From Woeseiaceae bacterium (lineage in GTDB: Bacteria; Pseudomonadota; Gammaproteobacteria; Steroidobacterales; Woeseiaceae): DNA of 33,030 bases. Shown here piece by piece: positions 9,047 through 16,588 of the stretch. The notes under the pieces are model-generated. The model searched no databases and was not told the origin of the DNA. It was given only the letters and a program-made list of their open reading frames with translations. The DNA is taken from the NCBI GenBank assembly GCA_030066735.1, contig JASJBB010000066.1:1-33030 (forward strand), in the 5' to 3' direction. The first letter of the stretch is position 1. The number at the start of each line of letters is the position of its first letter. The position numbers and the translations under genes were made by a program.

Positions 9047-10295
9047 AGAGACAATGACCGCCATCGGCAGAAGTGCGCGCCGGGCGGCCCGCGCGCTTGC
9101 GCTCGCCGACAACGACGCCCGCAATGCCGCGCTGACGGCCGCGGCCGGCGCGATTCGCCGCCGCCGCGGTGAGATACTGGCCGCCAACCAGGTCGACATG
9201 AGTGAAGGTGGCGAGCGTGGGTTGAGCAACGCCATGCTCGACCGATTGCTGCTCGACGACGATCGCGTGGAGGCCATGGCCGCCGGCATCGAGACGGTGG
9301 CCGGCCTGGGAGACCCGCTTGGCAAGGTCCTGGCCGAGTGGGACCGGCCGAACGGGCTGGTCATCCAGCGTGTCAGCGTCCCGCTGGGCGTTATCGGCAT
9401 CATCTACGAGAGCCGGCCGAACGTAACGGCCGACGCGGCCGCGCTGTGCCTGAAGTCGGGCAATGCCGCGATCCTGCGCGGGGGCTCCGAGAGTTTTCAC
9501 TCGAGCCAGGCGATTTACCAGTGCCTGCGCGAGGGTCTGGTGGCCGCGGACATCGATGCGGACGCGGTGCAGATGGTGCCGACCACGGACCGCGCCGCGG
9601 TGGGTTTCCTGTTGTCGTCGATGGGAGAGTGGCTCGACGTCGTGGTGCCGCGTGGCGGCAAGAGCCTGATCAAGCGGGTGCAGGACGAGGCGCGAGTTCC
9701 GGTTATCGGCCACCTCGAGGGCATATGCCACGTCTACCTGCACGAGCAGGCGGATACTGATATGGCGCGCGATATCGTTCTCAATGCCAAGATGCGGCGC
9801 ACCGGCATCTGCGGCGCTTGCGAGACGGTGCTGGTCGACCGCGCGTCGGCAGAGCGTCTGCTACCGCCCGTGGCCACAGCGCTCATCGAGGCCGGTTGCG
9901 AGATGCGCGGCGACGCGGAGGTCCGCGAACTCCTGCCCGAGGCGGTCGCGGCCAGCGAGGAAGACTGGTCCACCGAGTATCTCGACGCGATCATCTCGAT
10001 CCGTGTCGTCGACGGTATCGAACAGGCGATCGCCCACATCGCCGACTACGGGTCGGGCCACACGGAAAGCATCGTCACAGCCGATGACGCTGCGGCCAGG
10101 CGTTTCTTCGAAGCGGTGGACAGCGCCATCGTGTTGCAGAACGCCTCGACCCAGTTTGCCGACGGCGGCGAGTTCGGCATGGGCGCCGAGATCGGCATTG
10201 CCACGGGCCGCATTCACGCGCGCGGACCCGTTGGCGCCGACCAACTGACGAGCTACAAGTACGTCGTCCGGGGCTCCGGCCAGACCCGGCCCTGA
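9039..10295 (+). CDS. proA: Gamma-glutamyl phosphate reductase
   Basis: This NADPH-dependent enzyme reduces the ProB product to glutamate semialdehyde. With the ATG at 9039 it is 418 residues and overlaps proB by 8 nt; an ATG at 9054 (413 residues) is an alternative with GAAGAG just upstream. Family signatures are [35 protein letters not shown], and [15 protein letters not shown] with the catalytic Cys258 (Cys253 from the later start). The C-terminal part shows [10 protein letters not shown] and [15 protein letters not shown]. The stop TGA shares one base with the glpD ATG (TGATG), so translation of the two is probably coupled. proB-proA adjacency is standard. Confidence 0.95.
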   Translation: MIEETMTAIGRSARRAARALALADNDARNAALTAAAGAIRRRRGEILAANQVDMSEGGERGLSNAMLDRLLLDDDRVEAMAAGIETVAGLGDPLGKVLAEWDRPNGLVIQRVSVPLGVIGIIYESRPNVTADAAALCLKSGNAAILRGGSESFHSSQAIYQCLREGLVAADIDADAVQMVPTTDRAAVGFLLSSMGEWLDVVVPRGGKSLIKRVQDEARVPVIGHLEGICHVYLHEQADTDMARDIVLNAKMRRTGICGACETVLVDRASAERLLPPVATALIEAGCEMRGDAEVRELLPEAVAASEEDWSTEYLDAIISIRVVDGIEQAIAHIADYGSGHTESIVTADDAAARRFFEAVDSAIVLQNASTQFADGGEFGMGAEIGIATGRIHARGPVGADQLTSYKYVVRGSGQTRP

Positions 10296-11857
10296 TGCAG
10301 GACGATCGCGCCAGCTACGACGTGGCGGTCATAGGCGCCGGCATCAATGGCGCCGGCATTGCACTGGACGCGGCGCTGCGAGGGCTCAAGGTCATCGTGC
10401 TCGACCAGGACGATCTTTGCAGCGCCACCTCCGCGATTTCCAGCCGGCTCATTCACGGCGGCCTGCGCTACCTGGAATACGCGGAGTTTCCGCTGGTCTT
10501 CGAATCGCTGCGCGAGCGCATTACGTTGCGGCGTCTGGCGCCGCACCTCATCCAGCCGCTGCGCATCAATATCCCCGTGTACGCGTCGGCGCGGCGCGGA
10601 CCGTTGCTGATCCGGCTCGGCATGATCCTCTATGACCTGCTGTCGGTCGGCAAGACCGTGCCGGGGCACGACATGCTGGGGCGGCAGAAAGCCATCGACG
10701 CCGAGCCCGGCCTGCAACATGAAGGCCTGCGCGCGATGGCCCGGTATTACGACGCGCAGGTCGAGTTCGCCGAGCGCTGGGTCCTCGAGATCCTGCTCGC
10801 GGCGCGCACGGCCGGCGCCGACGTGCGCACCCACAATCGTGTTGACAGGATCGTCATCGAGGACGGCGCCGTGAGAGGCCTCGAGTTCACTGACCGGATT
10901 ACGGGAGCAAGCCAGGCCTGCGACGCGCGTGTTGTCGTCAATGCCGGCGGACCCTGGGTCGACGAGGTGCTCGCGACTGCCGACGGCGCGCAAACGCAGT
11001 TCATTGGCGGCACCAAGGGCAGCCACATCGTCGTCAGTGGCTTCGACGGCGCACCGCAAGACGCCTACTACGTCGAGGCAGCGGCTGACGGCCGGCCGTT
11101 TTTCATCATTCCCTGGAACGGCCTGTACCTGATCGGCACGACCGACATCCGCTACGACGGCGACCTCAACCATGTGCGCGCCAGTGACGCCGAGGTCGAC
11201 TACCTGCTCGACGAAACCAACCGCGTGTTTCCGGCCGCGCAGCTCACGAGGCGGAGCATCCACTACGCTTACTCGGGCGTGTGGCCCCTGCCACGGCGAA
11301 AAAAGGGCCCCGAGGGTTCTATCACGCGCAAGCACATCATTCGGGCAAACCGGAAAATCGCCAGGGGCCTGTTTTCGATCATCGGCGGCAAGCTGACGAC
11401 CTACCGCAACCTTGCCGAGCAGGCGGTGGACAAACTCGCGAAGCCCCTCGGGCGCAAGTTGCCGGCTTGCCGCACCCAGGACCTCGAGCTGCCCGGAGCA
11501 TTCGGCCGGGCGGAGGCCGCGGCCGCGCTCGACGCGTCGGACGTCGTCACGCCCGCCGAGTCCGACAGGCTGCTGCGCATCTACGGCGGCCGCGCTGCCG
11601 GGGTGCTCGACCTGGCCACCGGGGAGCAATTGCCGCTCGTCGAGGCCGAGACGGTGTTCGCGATCCGGGACGAAATGGCCAGGACGCTGACGGACATCGT
11701 GCACCGCCGCCTGATGATCGGGCTCGACGCGGACCAGGGGCGGCCGATGTACGCGCGCGTCGCCGCGGCGGCGGCGAAAGAACTGGGCTGGAGCGACGAA
11801 GAGCGAGAGGCACAGCTGCAGGCGCTGCAGGAATACAGCGATTCTCTGCAAGTCTGA
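10295..11857 (+). CDS. glpD: FAD-dependent glycerol-3-phosphate dehydrogenase
   Basis: The 520-residue flavoenzyme oxidises glycerol 3-phosphate to dihydroxyacetone phosphate at the inner face of the cytoplasmic membrane, passing electrons to quinone. The FAD dinucleotide fold is at the N-terminus (VIGAGINGAGIALDAALRG, GxGxxG at 14-19). Also seen are SSRLIHGGLRYLE, PFFIIPWNGLYLIGTTD and IIGGKLTTYRNLAEQAVDKL, all typical of GlpD. The C-terminal helical domain contains RDEMARTLTDIVHRR. It begins inside the proA stop codon, so it looks like the last gene of ilvN-proB-proA-glpD, an unusual partner because glpD normally sits with glpF/glpK or alone. The following 41 bp to the convergent receptor gene contain only a short CCCC-GTGA-GGGG hairpin with no T tract. 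Confidence 0.93.
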   Translation: MQDDRASYDVAVIGAGINGAGIALDAALRGLKVIVLDQDDLCSATSAISSRLIHGGLRYLEYAEFPLVFESLRERITLRRLAPHLIQPLRINIPVYASARRGPLLIRLGMILYDLLSVGKTVPGHDMLGRQKAIDAEPGLQHEGLRAMARYYDAQVEFAERWVLEILLAARTAGADVRTHNRVDRIVIEDGAVRGLEFTDRITGASQACDARVVVNAGGPWVDEVLATADGAQTQFIGGTKGSHIVVSGFDGAPQDAYYVEAAADGRPFFIIPWNGLYLIGTTDIRYDGDLNHVRASDAEVDYLLDETNRVFPAAQLTRRSIHYAYSGVWPLPRRKKGPEGSITRKHIIRANRKIARGLFSIIGGKLTTYRNLAEQAVDKLAKPLGRKLPACRTQDLELPGAFGRAEAAAALDASDVVTPAESDRLLRIYGGRAAGVLDLATGEQLPLVEAETVFAIRDEMARTLTDIVHRRLMIGLDADQGRPMYARVAAAAAKELGWSDEEREAQLQALQEYSDSLQV

Positions 11858-11898
11858 ATCGGCCGCTGGCCAGGGCCCCCGTGAGGGGAGGCGGGCTC

Positions 11899-13968
11899 CT
11901 ACGGCGTGTAACGGATCTCGGCGAACAGCTCGCGCCCGCGCCCCGGGAAATAGCGGTAGTTGCCGAACGCGTAGTCGGCGCGGTCGGCAATATCGCGGTC
12001 CGTGACGTTGTTCAGCCGCAGTATCAGGTCAAGTGTCCGGGTGAGCGAAATGCCTGCGCGCAGATTGCCGATCGTATGCCCCGGATAATCGAAGTTGTTC
12101 TCGGCGTCGAGGTAGTACTTGCCGATCGAGGTCAGCTGTAACGCCGCGTCGATGCGCGGGGTCGGATCAAAGCGCAGTTCGAGACTGCCGAGCCAGCGCG
12201 GCGCGGTATCTACGTCGCGCCCCGACACGAATGTCTCACCGCGCGACGCGACGACGTCGAAGTCGTACGTATGCCGGGCGTACGTGGCGTTGAGCGCCAG
12301 TGACCATGTCTCGGCAAACTGCCAGTTGATCGCGACCTCAACGCCACGGTGCGCACTAGCGGCACCCGTCACGTTAAAGCCGTCGGCATCGCGGTACACG
12401 CTGCCGCGTTTGTTCATTGCAAAGTAGGCGGCGTCGAGCGACAGGCTGCCGGTGATTCTGCGGACGCCGATTTCGAAAGCATCGATACGTTCGGATTTCA
12501 GGTCTGCGACTTCCTGCCCGCTCTGCAACCGGTACAGCTCGGTCGCCTGCGGCGCGCGGAAACCGCGCGACAGGCTGCCATAGCCGCTGACCGTGTCGCT
12601 GAAGCGATAGCTGAGCGTGACCTTGGGCGCCAGGTTCGTGAAACTGTCGCTGCGATCGGCCGGCCGCGAGTACAGGCAACCGCCAAAGCCGCATTCAGTC
12701 CCGTCGTCGCGCGTATTCCCGTCGAGCATGCGGTTGTCGTAGTCGTAAGCGATGTAGTCGAGGCGCAGTCCGGCGGCTATCGAAAAGCGCTCGTCGACCG
12801 CCCAGTCGGTCTGTGCATAGACCGCCACGTTGGTCGAGGTCACTTCGTAGTCGTAGTGCTTGCCCTCGGGGCGGGTCTCGACGAGGAACGGCGAACCGAC
12901 GGTCGGACCGTCCTGCGACTGTTTCAGGAACATGTCGGCCCACTCGACGTCGAAGCCGAGAATCGTGCGGTAATCGTCACCTTCAAATGCGAAAGTCGCC
13001 AGCGCGCCGGCGCTGATATGGCCGTTTTCCTCGAGCGGCTGACCGGGCAGGAAGTGCTGCAGGAATTCCATGTCCGAGTGGCGCAGGAACGGTCGTACGT
13101 CGACATCGAATCGTTCGGTCGCAGTGCTCCAGATGCCGTACAGGCGCTGCGCCGACGCTTTGCGAAACGCCTCGGGATTCGGGTTGCTGCGATTGATGGC
13201 GGAATCCTTGTAGGCATCCTCGCCGAGAATGAACCCCGCCGTCTCCTGGTCGAGGTCGGTCGCCGTGAAGCCCAGCACCACGTCGCCGCCGCCGGCATCC
13301 AACCGCAGCTTGGAGTGCAACTTGGCCTGCTGGTACCCGGCGTCGTCGCGGAACCCGCCGTCGTCGGCATACACCAGCGATGCGAACCAGGGCGAGTCGT
13401 CCGCGAACGGCGCGGCGACGTTGACGCGGTAGAAATCGTTGGCGCCGATCTCGAGCGAGGCGCTCGGGCTGCGGCCCGGGCCGGGCATGGGCATCAGGAC
13501 ATTGGTGATGCCGTGCAGGGCGTTCGATCCATACAGCGCGTTTGCCGGGCCGCGAATGACTTCGATGGACCGCGCCTGCTCGGTATTGGCCTCGAGCAGC
13601 CCATTGACGTTGCAAAACCCGGCGGGGCGGATCGGGATGCCGTCTTCGAGAAACAGGAACGCGCCGCAGGAACCCGCCCCGGTCAGGACGGGCGAACGGA
13701 TCGCCGTCAAGTGCTCCTGGCCGCTGCCGCGGCTCAGCCAGACGCCGGACACGCGCGACAGCAGCTCGTGCATGTGGTGGTGCCTGACTGCATCCATCAA
13801 CCCGGCATCGAGCCGGTCGATATTGCCCGCATGCAGCAGGCGCGGCTGTTCGCGCCGCTGGCTGGTCACGACGAGTTCTTCGATCACGTCCTCGGGCAAC
13901 GCCATGGCAGGCGCCAGCAGGCAGGCGGCCGCCACTGCGGCGGCGGCATATTTCAACGGTAAAGGCAT
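11899..13968 (-). CDS. TonB-dependent outer-membrane receptor (siderophore/vitamin type)
   Basis: The 689-residue product starts at the ATG at 13968, with GGGGAGA 4 nt upstream on the minus strand. An earlier ATG at 14031 would place 21 extra residues before a clear signal peptide and would overlap the divergent gene. After the signal peptide (cleavage near AMA) comes the TonB box EELVVTSQR. The plug has FLEDGIPIRPAGF, IEVIRGPANALYGSNALHGI and a Cys pair (SCGAF / GFCNV). The barrel carries a short Cys loop, TECGFGGCLY, and ends ELFAEIRYTP. Size fits iron-siderophore or cobalamin-type receptors, but no ligand can be named. It is divergent from the patatin gene and convergent with glpD. Confidence 0.93.
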   Translation of the reverse strand: MPLPLKYAAAAVAAACLLAPAMALPEDVIEELVVTSQRREQPRLLHAGNIDRLDAGLMDAVRHHHMHELLSRVSGVWLSRGSGQEHLTAIRSPVLTGAGSCGAFLFLEDGIPIRPAGFCNVNGLLEANTEQARSIEVIRGPANALYGSNALHGITNVLMPMPGPGRSPSASLEIGANDFYRVNVAAPFADDSPWFASLVYADDGGFRDDAGYQQAKLHSKLRLDAGGGDVVLGFTATDLDQETAGFILGEDAYKDSAINRSNPNPEAFRKASAQRLYGIWSTATERFDVDVRPFLRHSDMEFLQHFLPGQPLEENGHISAGALATFAFEGDDYRTILGFDVEWADMFLKQSQDGPTVGSPFLVETRPEGKHYDYEVTSTNVAVYAQTDWAVDERFSIAAGLRLDYIAYDYDNRMLDGNTRDDGTECGFGGCLYSRPADRSDSFTNLAPKVTLSYRFSDTVSGYGSLSRGFRAPQATELYRLQSGQEVADLKSERIDAFEIGVRRITGSLSLDAAYFAMNKRGSVYRDADGFNVTGAASAHRGVEVAINWQFAETWSLALNATYARHTYDFDVVASRGETFVSGRDVDTAPRWLGSLELRFDPTPRIDAALQLTSIGKYYLDAENNFDYPGHTIGNLRAGISLTRTLDLILRLNNVTDRDIADRADYAFGNYRYFPGRGRELFAEIRYTP

Positions 13969-14029
13969 GCATCTCCCCACGAGCGCGCCATTATAATCGG
14001 CAGACGTTTTCGCGTCCCGGGCTTTAGCC
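13969..14029. promoter_or_regulatory. Divergent promoter with a symmetric -10 element
   Basis: ATTATAAT at 13990-13997 is its own reverse complement, so it presents a perfect TATAAT on the plus strand (13992-13997) and another on the minus strand (13995-13990). Start sites about 7 nt downstream of each would give short leaders for the receptor (ATG at 13968) and the patatin gene (ATG at 14030). No good -35 box is visible on either side. The element is seen; its use as a promoter is inferred. Confidence 0.6.
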
Positions 14030-16243
14030 ATGCATCAACATTCCATTCTCAGCGGTGCCTGCCGTTTCCTGGCTGTCGTCTGCCTGCTGGCTACCGCTGC
14101 GGCGAACGCCGAGCGCCCGAAAATCGGTCTTGTGCTCGGCGGCGGCGGAGCACGCGGTGCCGCCCACATCGGTGTACTCCAGGAGCTGGAGCGCCAGCGG
14201 GTGCCGATCGACGCGATCGCCGGCACCAGCATGGGCGCCATCGTCGGCGGGCTATATGCCATCGGCAAGACCCCCGAGGAGCTTGAAGAGCTCGTAACGA
14301 CGCTTGACTGGGTCGCTTCGATGCGCGACACGCCTTCGCGCGAGCACCTGAGTTTCCGTCGCAAGCTCGACGACGAGCACTACCCGATCACGGCCGAGCT
14401 CGGCGTGAGCCGCCAGGGGGTCGAGTTGCCAATGGGCGCCGTCGAAGGGCAGCGCCTGTCCCTGTTGTTGCGGGAGCTGACGATCGACGTTTCGCACATC
14501 GACGATTTCGACGACTTGCCGATTCCATTCCGGGCGATCGCAACCAATGTCGAGACCGGTGATGCCCACGTACTGCGGGAGGGGGACCTCGCGCAGGCGA
14601 TCCGGGCCAGCATGTCGGTGCCGGCGGTGTTCGCGCCCGCCGAGATCGACGGCCACCTGTTCGTCGATGGCGGCATCGCCTCCAACCTGCCGATCGACGT
14701 CATGCGCTCCATGGATGTCGATATCATCATCGCCGTCGACGTCGAGTTCCCGCTGTACCCGGCCGACGAGCTCGACTCGGCGGTCAGGATCACGGAACAG
14801 ATGATCACGATCCTGATGCGGCGCGAAACCCTGCGGCAGATCGAGCACCTCGGTGACGACGACATACTGATCCGGCCGGCGCTCGGTACTTTCGACTCGG
14901 GCGCCTTCGAGCGCACGCCCGAGACCATCGAACCCGGCCGGCAGGCCGCGCTGGCGGTTGCCGGGCGGCTGGGCGAACTGGCGCTCGACGAGGCTGCGTT
15001 CGCGGAGCACCTCGCGCGGCGCGACGATCCGCCACCGATCGCCACGGAACTGGCGTTCGTTCGCGTCGAGGACGACGGGCCTGTCTCCGCGCGCATGCTC
15101 GAATCGCACCTGGACGTCTCGCCAGGCGACCGCGTGGATGCTGCGCAGCTGTCTTCCGCCGCGCAGGATCTCTATGGCCTGAACCTGCACGAGCAGGTGA
15201 GCTACCGGCTGGTGGAGGAGGACGGGGCTACCGGCGTGGTCTTCAACGCCCGCAGCAAGAGCTACGGCCCCAACATCCTGAAGTTCGCCGTGTCGCTGGA
15301 GAACGACTTCGAGGGATCGAGCTCGTTCAATATCGGCACCCGCTTGCGCAGGATCGGCATCAACTCCCAGGGGGCCGAGTGGCAGACTGACCTGCAGCTC
15401 GGTACCGACCCGCACCTGATCTCGGAGTTTTACCAGCCGTTTCGAGCCGGTTCCCCGCCTTTCGTGGCGCCGCGCATCGATCTGCGGCAACGTAACCTGA
15501 ACACCTTCGACGGCGAGGACGCAATCGCGCGCTACCGGATCTCGGAGTCGACCGCGTTCCTCGACCTTGGCGCGGAGATCGGGTCGGTCGGCGAGTTTCG
15601 TATCGGCGCGTACCGCGGTTTCGGCAATGCTCGAGTAAAGGTCGGGGCCCCGACCTTGCCGAACATCGATTTCGATACCGGCGGTGTACTCGCGCGGCTG
15701 CGTTTCGATACCCAGGACAACGCCCAGTTTCCGCGCAGCGGCGTACGGGCGGACCTGCGCTGGAACGTCTCGCTGCCGGGGCTCGGCGCCGATGCCCGCT
15801 ACGACACGATCGAGGCGGAATTCGAGAATACCTGGAGTCGCGGCAAGAACAGCTTCGAATTCGGCGCGTTGTATGCGACGACGCTGGACTCGCAGGACGC
15901 GATCCAGGACCTGTTCACACTGGGCGGCTTCCTGCGCCTGTCGGGCCTCGAGCGCGCCGAGATCAGCGGGCCACACGCCGCCCTGGCGCGTCTCGTCTAC
16001 TACCGGCGGGTGAGCGATTCGACCGGAGGCCTTCTCAACGTGCCGATCTACCTCGGCGCATCCCTCGAAACGGGCAATACCTGGAGCGATCGCGGCGACA
16101 TCAGCTTTAGCTCGGCGCTGGTCAATGGTGGCCTGTTCGCCGGATTCGATACGCCTATCGGGCCGGTCTACACGGGAGTGGGTTTCGCGGAAGGCGGGCG
16201 CAGCAATTACTACCTGTTTTTCGGCGCGCCGCGCCGCTGGTAG
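14030..16243 (+). CDS. Patatin-like phospholipase with outer-membrane barrel (PlpD/type Vd autotransporter)
   Basis: The 737-residue protein has a signal peptide (cleavage after ANA, 27). The patatin domain follows, with GGGGARG as oxyanion loop (about 37-43), the nucleophile Ser67 in GTSMG and the dyad Asp213 in VDGG. A POTRA-like segment at about 330-400 precedes a C-terminal 16-strand-type barrel of the Omp85 class, ending PRRW with a terminal aromatic residue. PlpD of Pseudomonas has the same order and nearly the same length (728 residues); it secretes its own lipase domain. The reaction is expected to be A1-type phospholipid hydrolysis at the surface or in the medium. Whether the passenger is released cannot be read. 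It is divergent from a TonB receptor. Confidence 0.92.
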   Translation: MHQHSILSGACRFLAVVCLLATAAANAERPKIGLVLGGGGARGAAHIGVLQELERQRVPIDAIAGTSMGAIVGGLYAIGKTPEELEELVTTLDWVASMRDTPSREHLSFRRKLDDEHYPITAELGVSRQGVELPMGAVEGQRLSLLLRELTIDVSHIDDFDDLPIPFRAIATNVETGDAHVLREGDLAQAIRASMSVPAVFAPAEIDGHLFVDGGIASNLPIDVMRSMDVDIIIAVDVEFPLYPADELDSAVRITEQMITILMRRETLRQIEHLGDDDILIRPALGTFDSGAFERTPETIEPGRQAALAVAGRLGELALDEAAFAEHLARRDDPPPIATELAFVRVEDDGPVSARMLESHLDVSPGDRVDAAQLSSAAQDLYGLNLHEQVSYRLVEEDGATGVVFNARSKSYGPNILKFAVSLENDFEGSSSFNIGTRLRRIGINSQGAEWQTDLQLGTDPHLISEFYQPFRAGSPPFVAPRIDLRQRNLNTFDGEDAIARYRISESTAFLDLGAEIGSVGEFRIGAYRGFGNARVKVGAPTLPNIDFDTGGVLARLRFDTQDNAQFPRSGVRADLRWNVSLPGLGADARYDTIEAEFENTWSRGKNSFEFGALYATTLDSQDAIQDLFTLGGFLRLSGLERAEISGPHAALARLVYYRRVSDSTGGLLNVPIYLGASLETGNTWSDRGDISFSSALVNGGLFAGFDTPIGPVYTGVGFAEGGRSNYYLFFGAPRRW

Positions 16244-16245
16244 TT

Positions 16246-16494
16246 CTAGCGGACGATTTTTTCGAGAACCTGGGTCGGGTTGTCCGTCTTGCGGTAGTAG
16301 CCGTGACGGATCGCCATCTGCTCGAACGCTGCGTCCCGCTCGGCTTCCGTGGCATACCAGTGGAGTTTCTCCCACTCGTCGCCGAGTACCTTGCGCAAGG
16401 TGTCGGCCGGCGGCAGCGTTACCCGGATGCCCCACGGGCGATCCGCGCCCGCCTGGCTGGGATCGACGAGGTTGTGTTGATGGCAGTAGTCCAT
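16246..16494 (-). CDS. Small conserved-looking protein of unknown function (82 aa)
   Basis: I do not recognise a named family. The 82-residue product is acidic/basic mixed, soluble, without signal peptide or membrane segment. It has an aromatic-rich middle (GDEWEKLHWYATEAERDAAF) and a KTDNPTQVLEKI end, resembling small uncharacterised gammaproteobacterial proteins. The ORF fits exactly between the patatin stop (2 nt away, convergent) and the divergent NTPase gene, and its codon use looks normal. No SD precedes the ATG. A TATACT box at 16508-16503 ends 8 nt before it, so the transcript may be leaderless. An antisense accident is possible but less likely. Confidence 0.6.
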   Translation of the reverse strand: MDYCHQHNLVDPSQAGADRPWGIRVTLPPADTLRKVLGDEWEKLHWYATEAERDAAFEQMAIRHGYYRKTDNPTQVLEKIVR

Positions 16495-16588
16495 GGCGCG
16501 GCAGTATACCGGATTGCGAGCAGGCGGATTTTGCCAAACAGGTCCTGTTTTGGGGGCCCGTGCCCGGTCATTGTGGGAGAATACGACG
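16495..16588. promoter_or_regulatory. Divergent control region with a 7+1+7 inverted repeat
   Basis: AAACAGG at 16536-16542 and CCTGTTT at 16544-16550 form a perfect inverted repeat around one T, 39 nt before the NTPase start. On the minus strand TATACT (16508-16503) is a good -10 for the small gene. The plus strand has only weak -10 candidates (TATACC at 16505-16510). The repeat could be an operator or a hairpin in the leader of the NTPase mRNA. GGGAGA at 16575-16580 is that gene's SD. Confidence 0.5.

Noticed and set aside
10253..11851. 532-codon minus-strand frame across glpD, and similar very long frames opposite other genes (14252-16537, 12349-13962, 20924-22441, 25207-27108, 7973-9403)
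   Set aside because: Each lies opposite a gene with clear family motifs. Products are Arg/Ala/His-rich without domains or SDs, as expected from GC-rich third positions.
11858..11898. CCCC-GTGA-GGGG hairpin between glpD and the receptor gene
   Set aside because: Short stem, no T tract; too weak to call a terminator.
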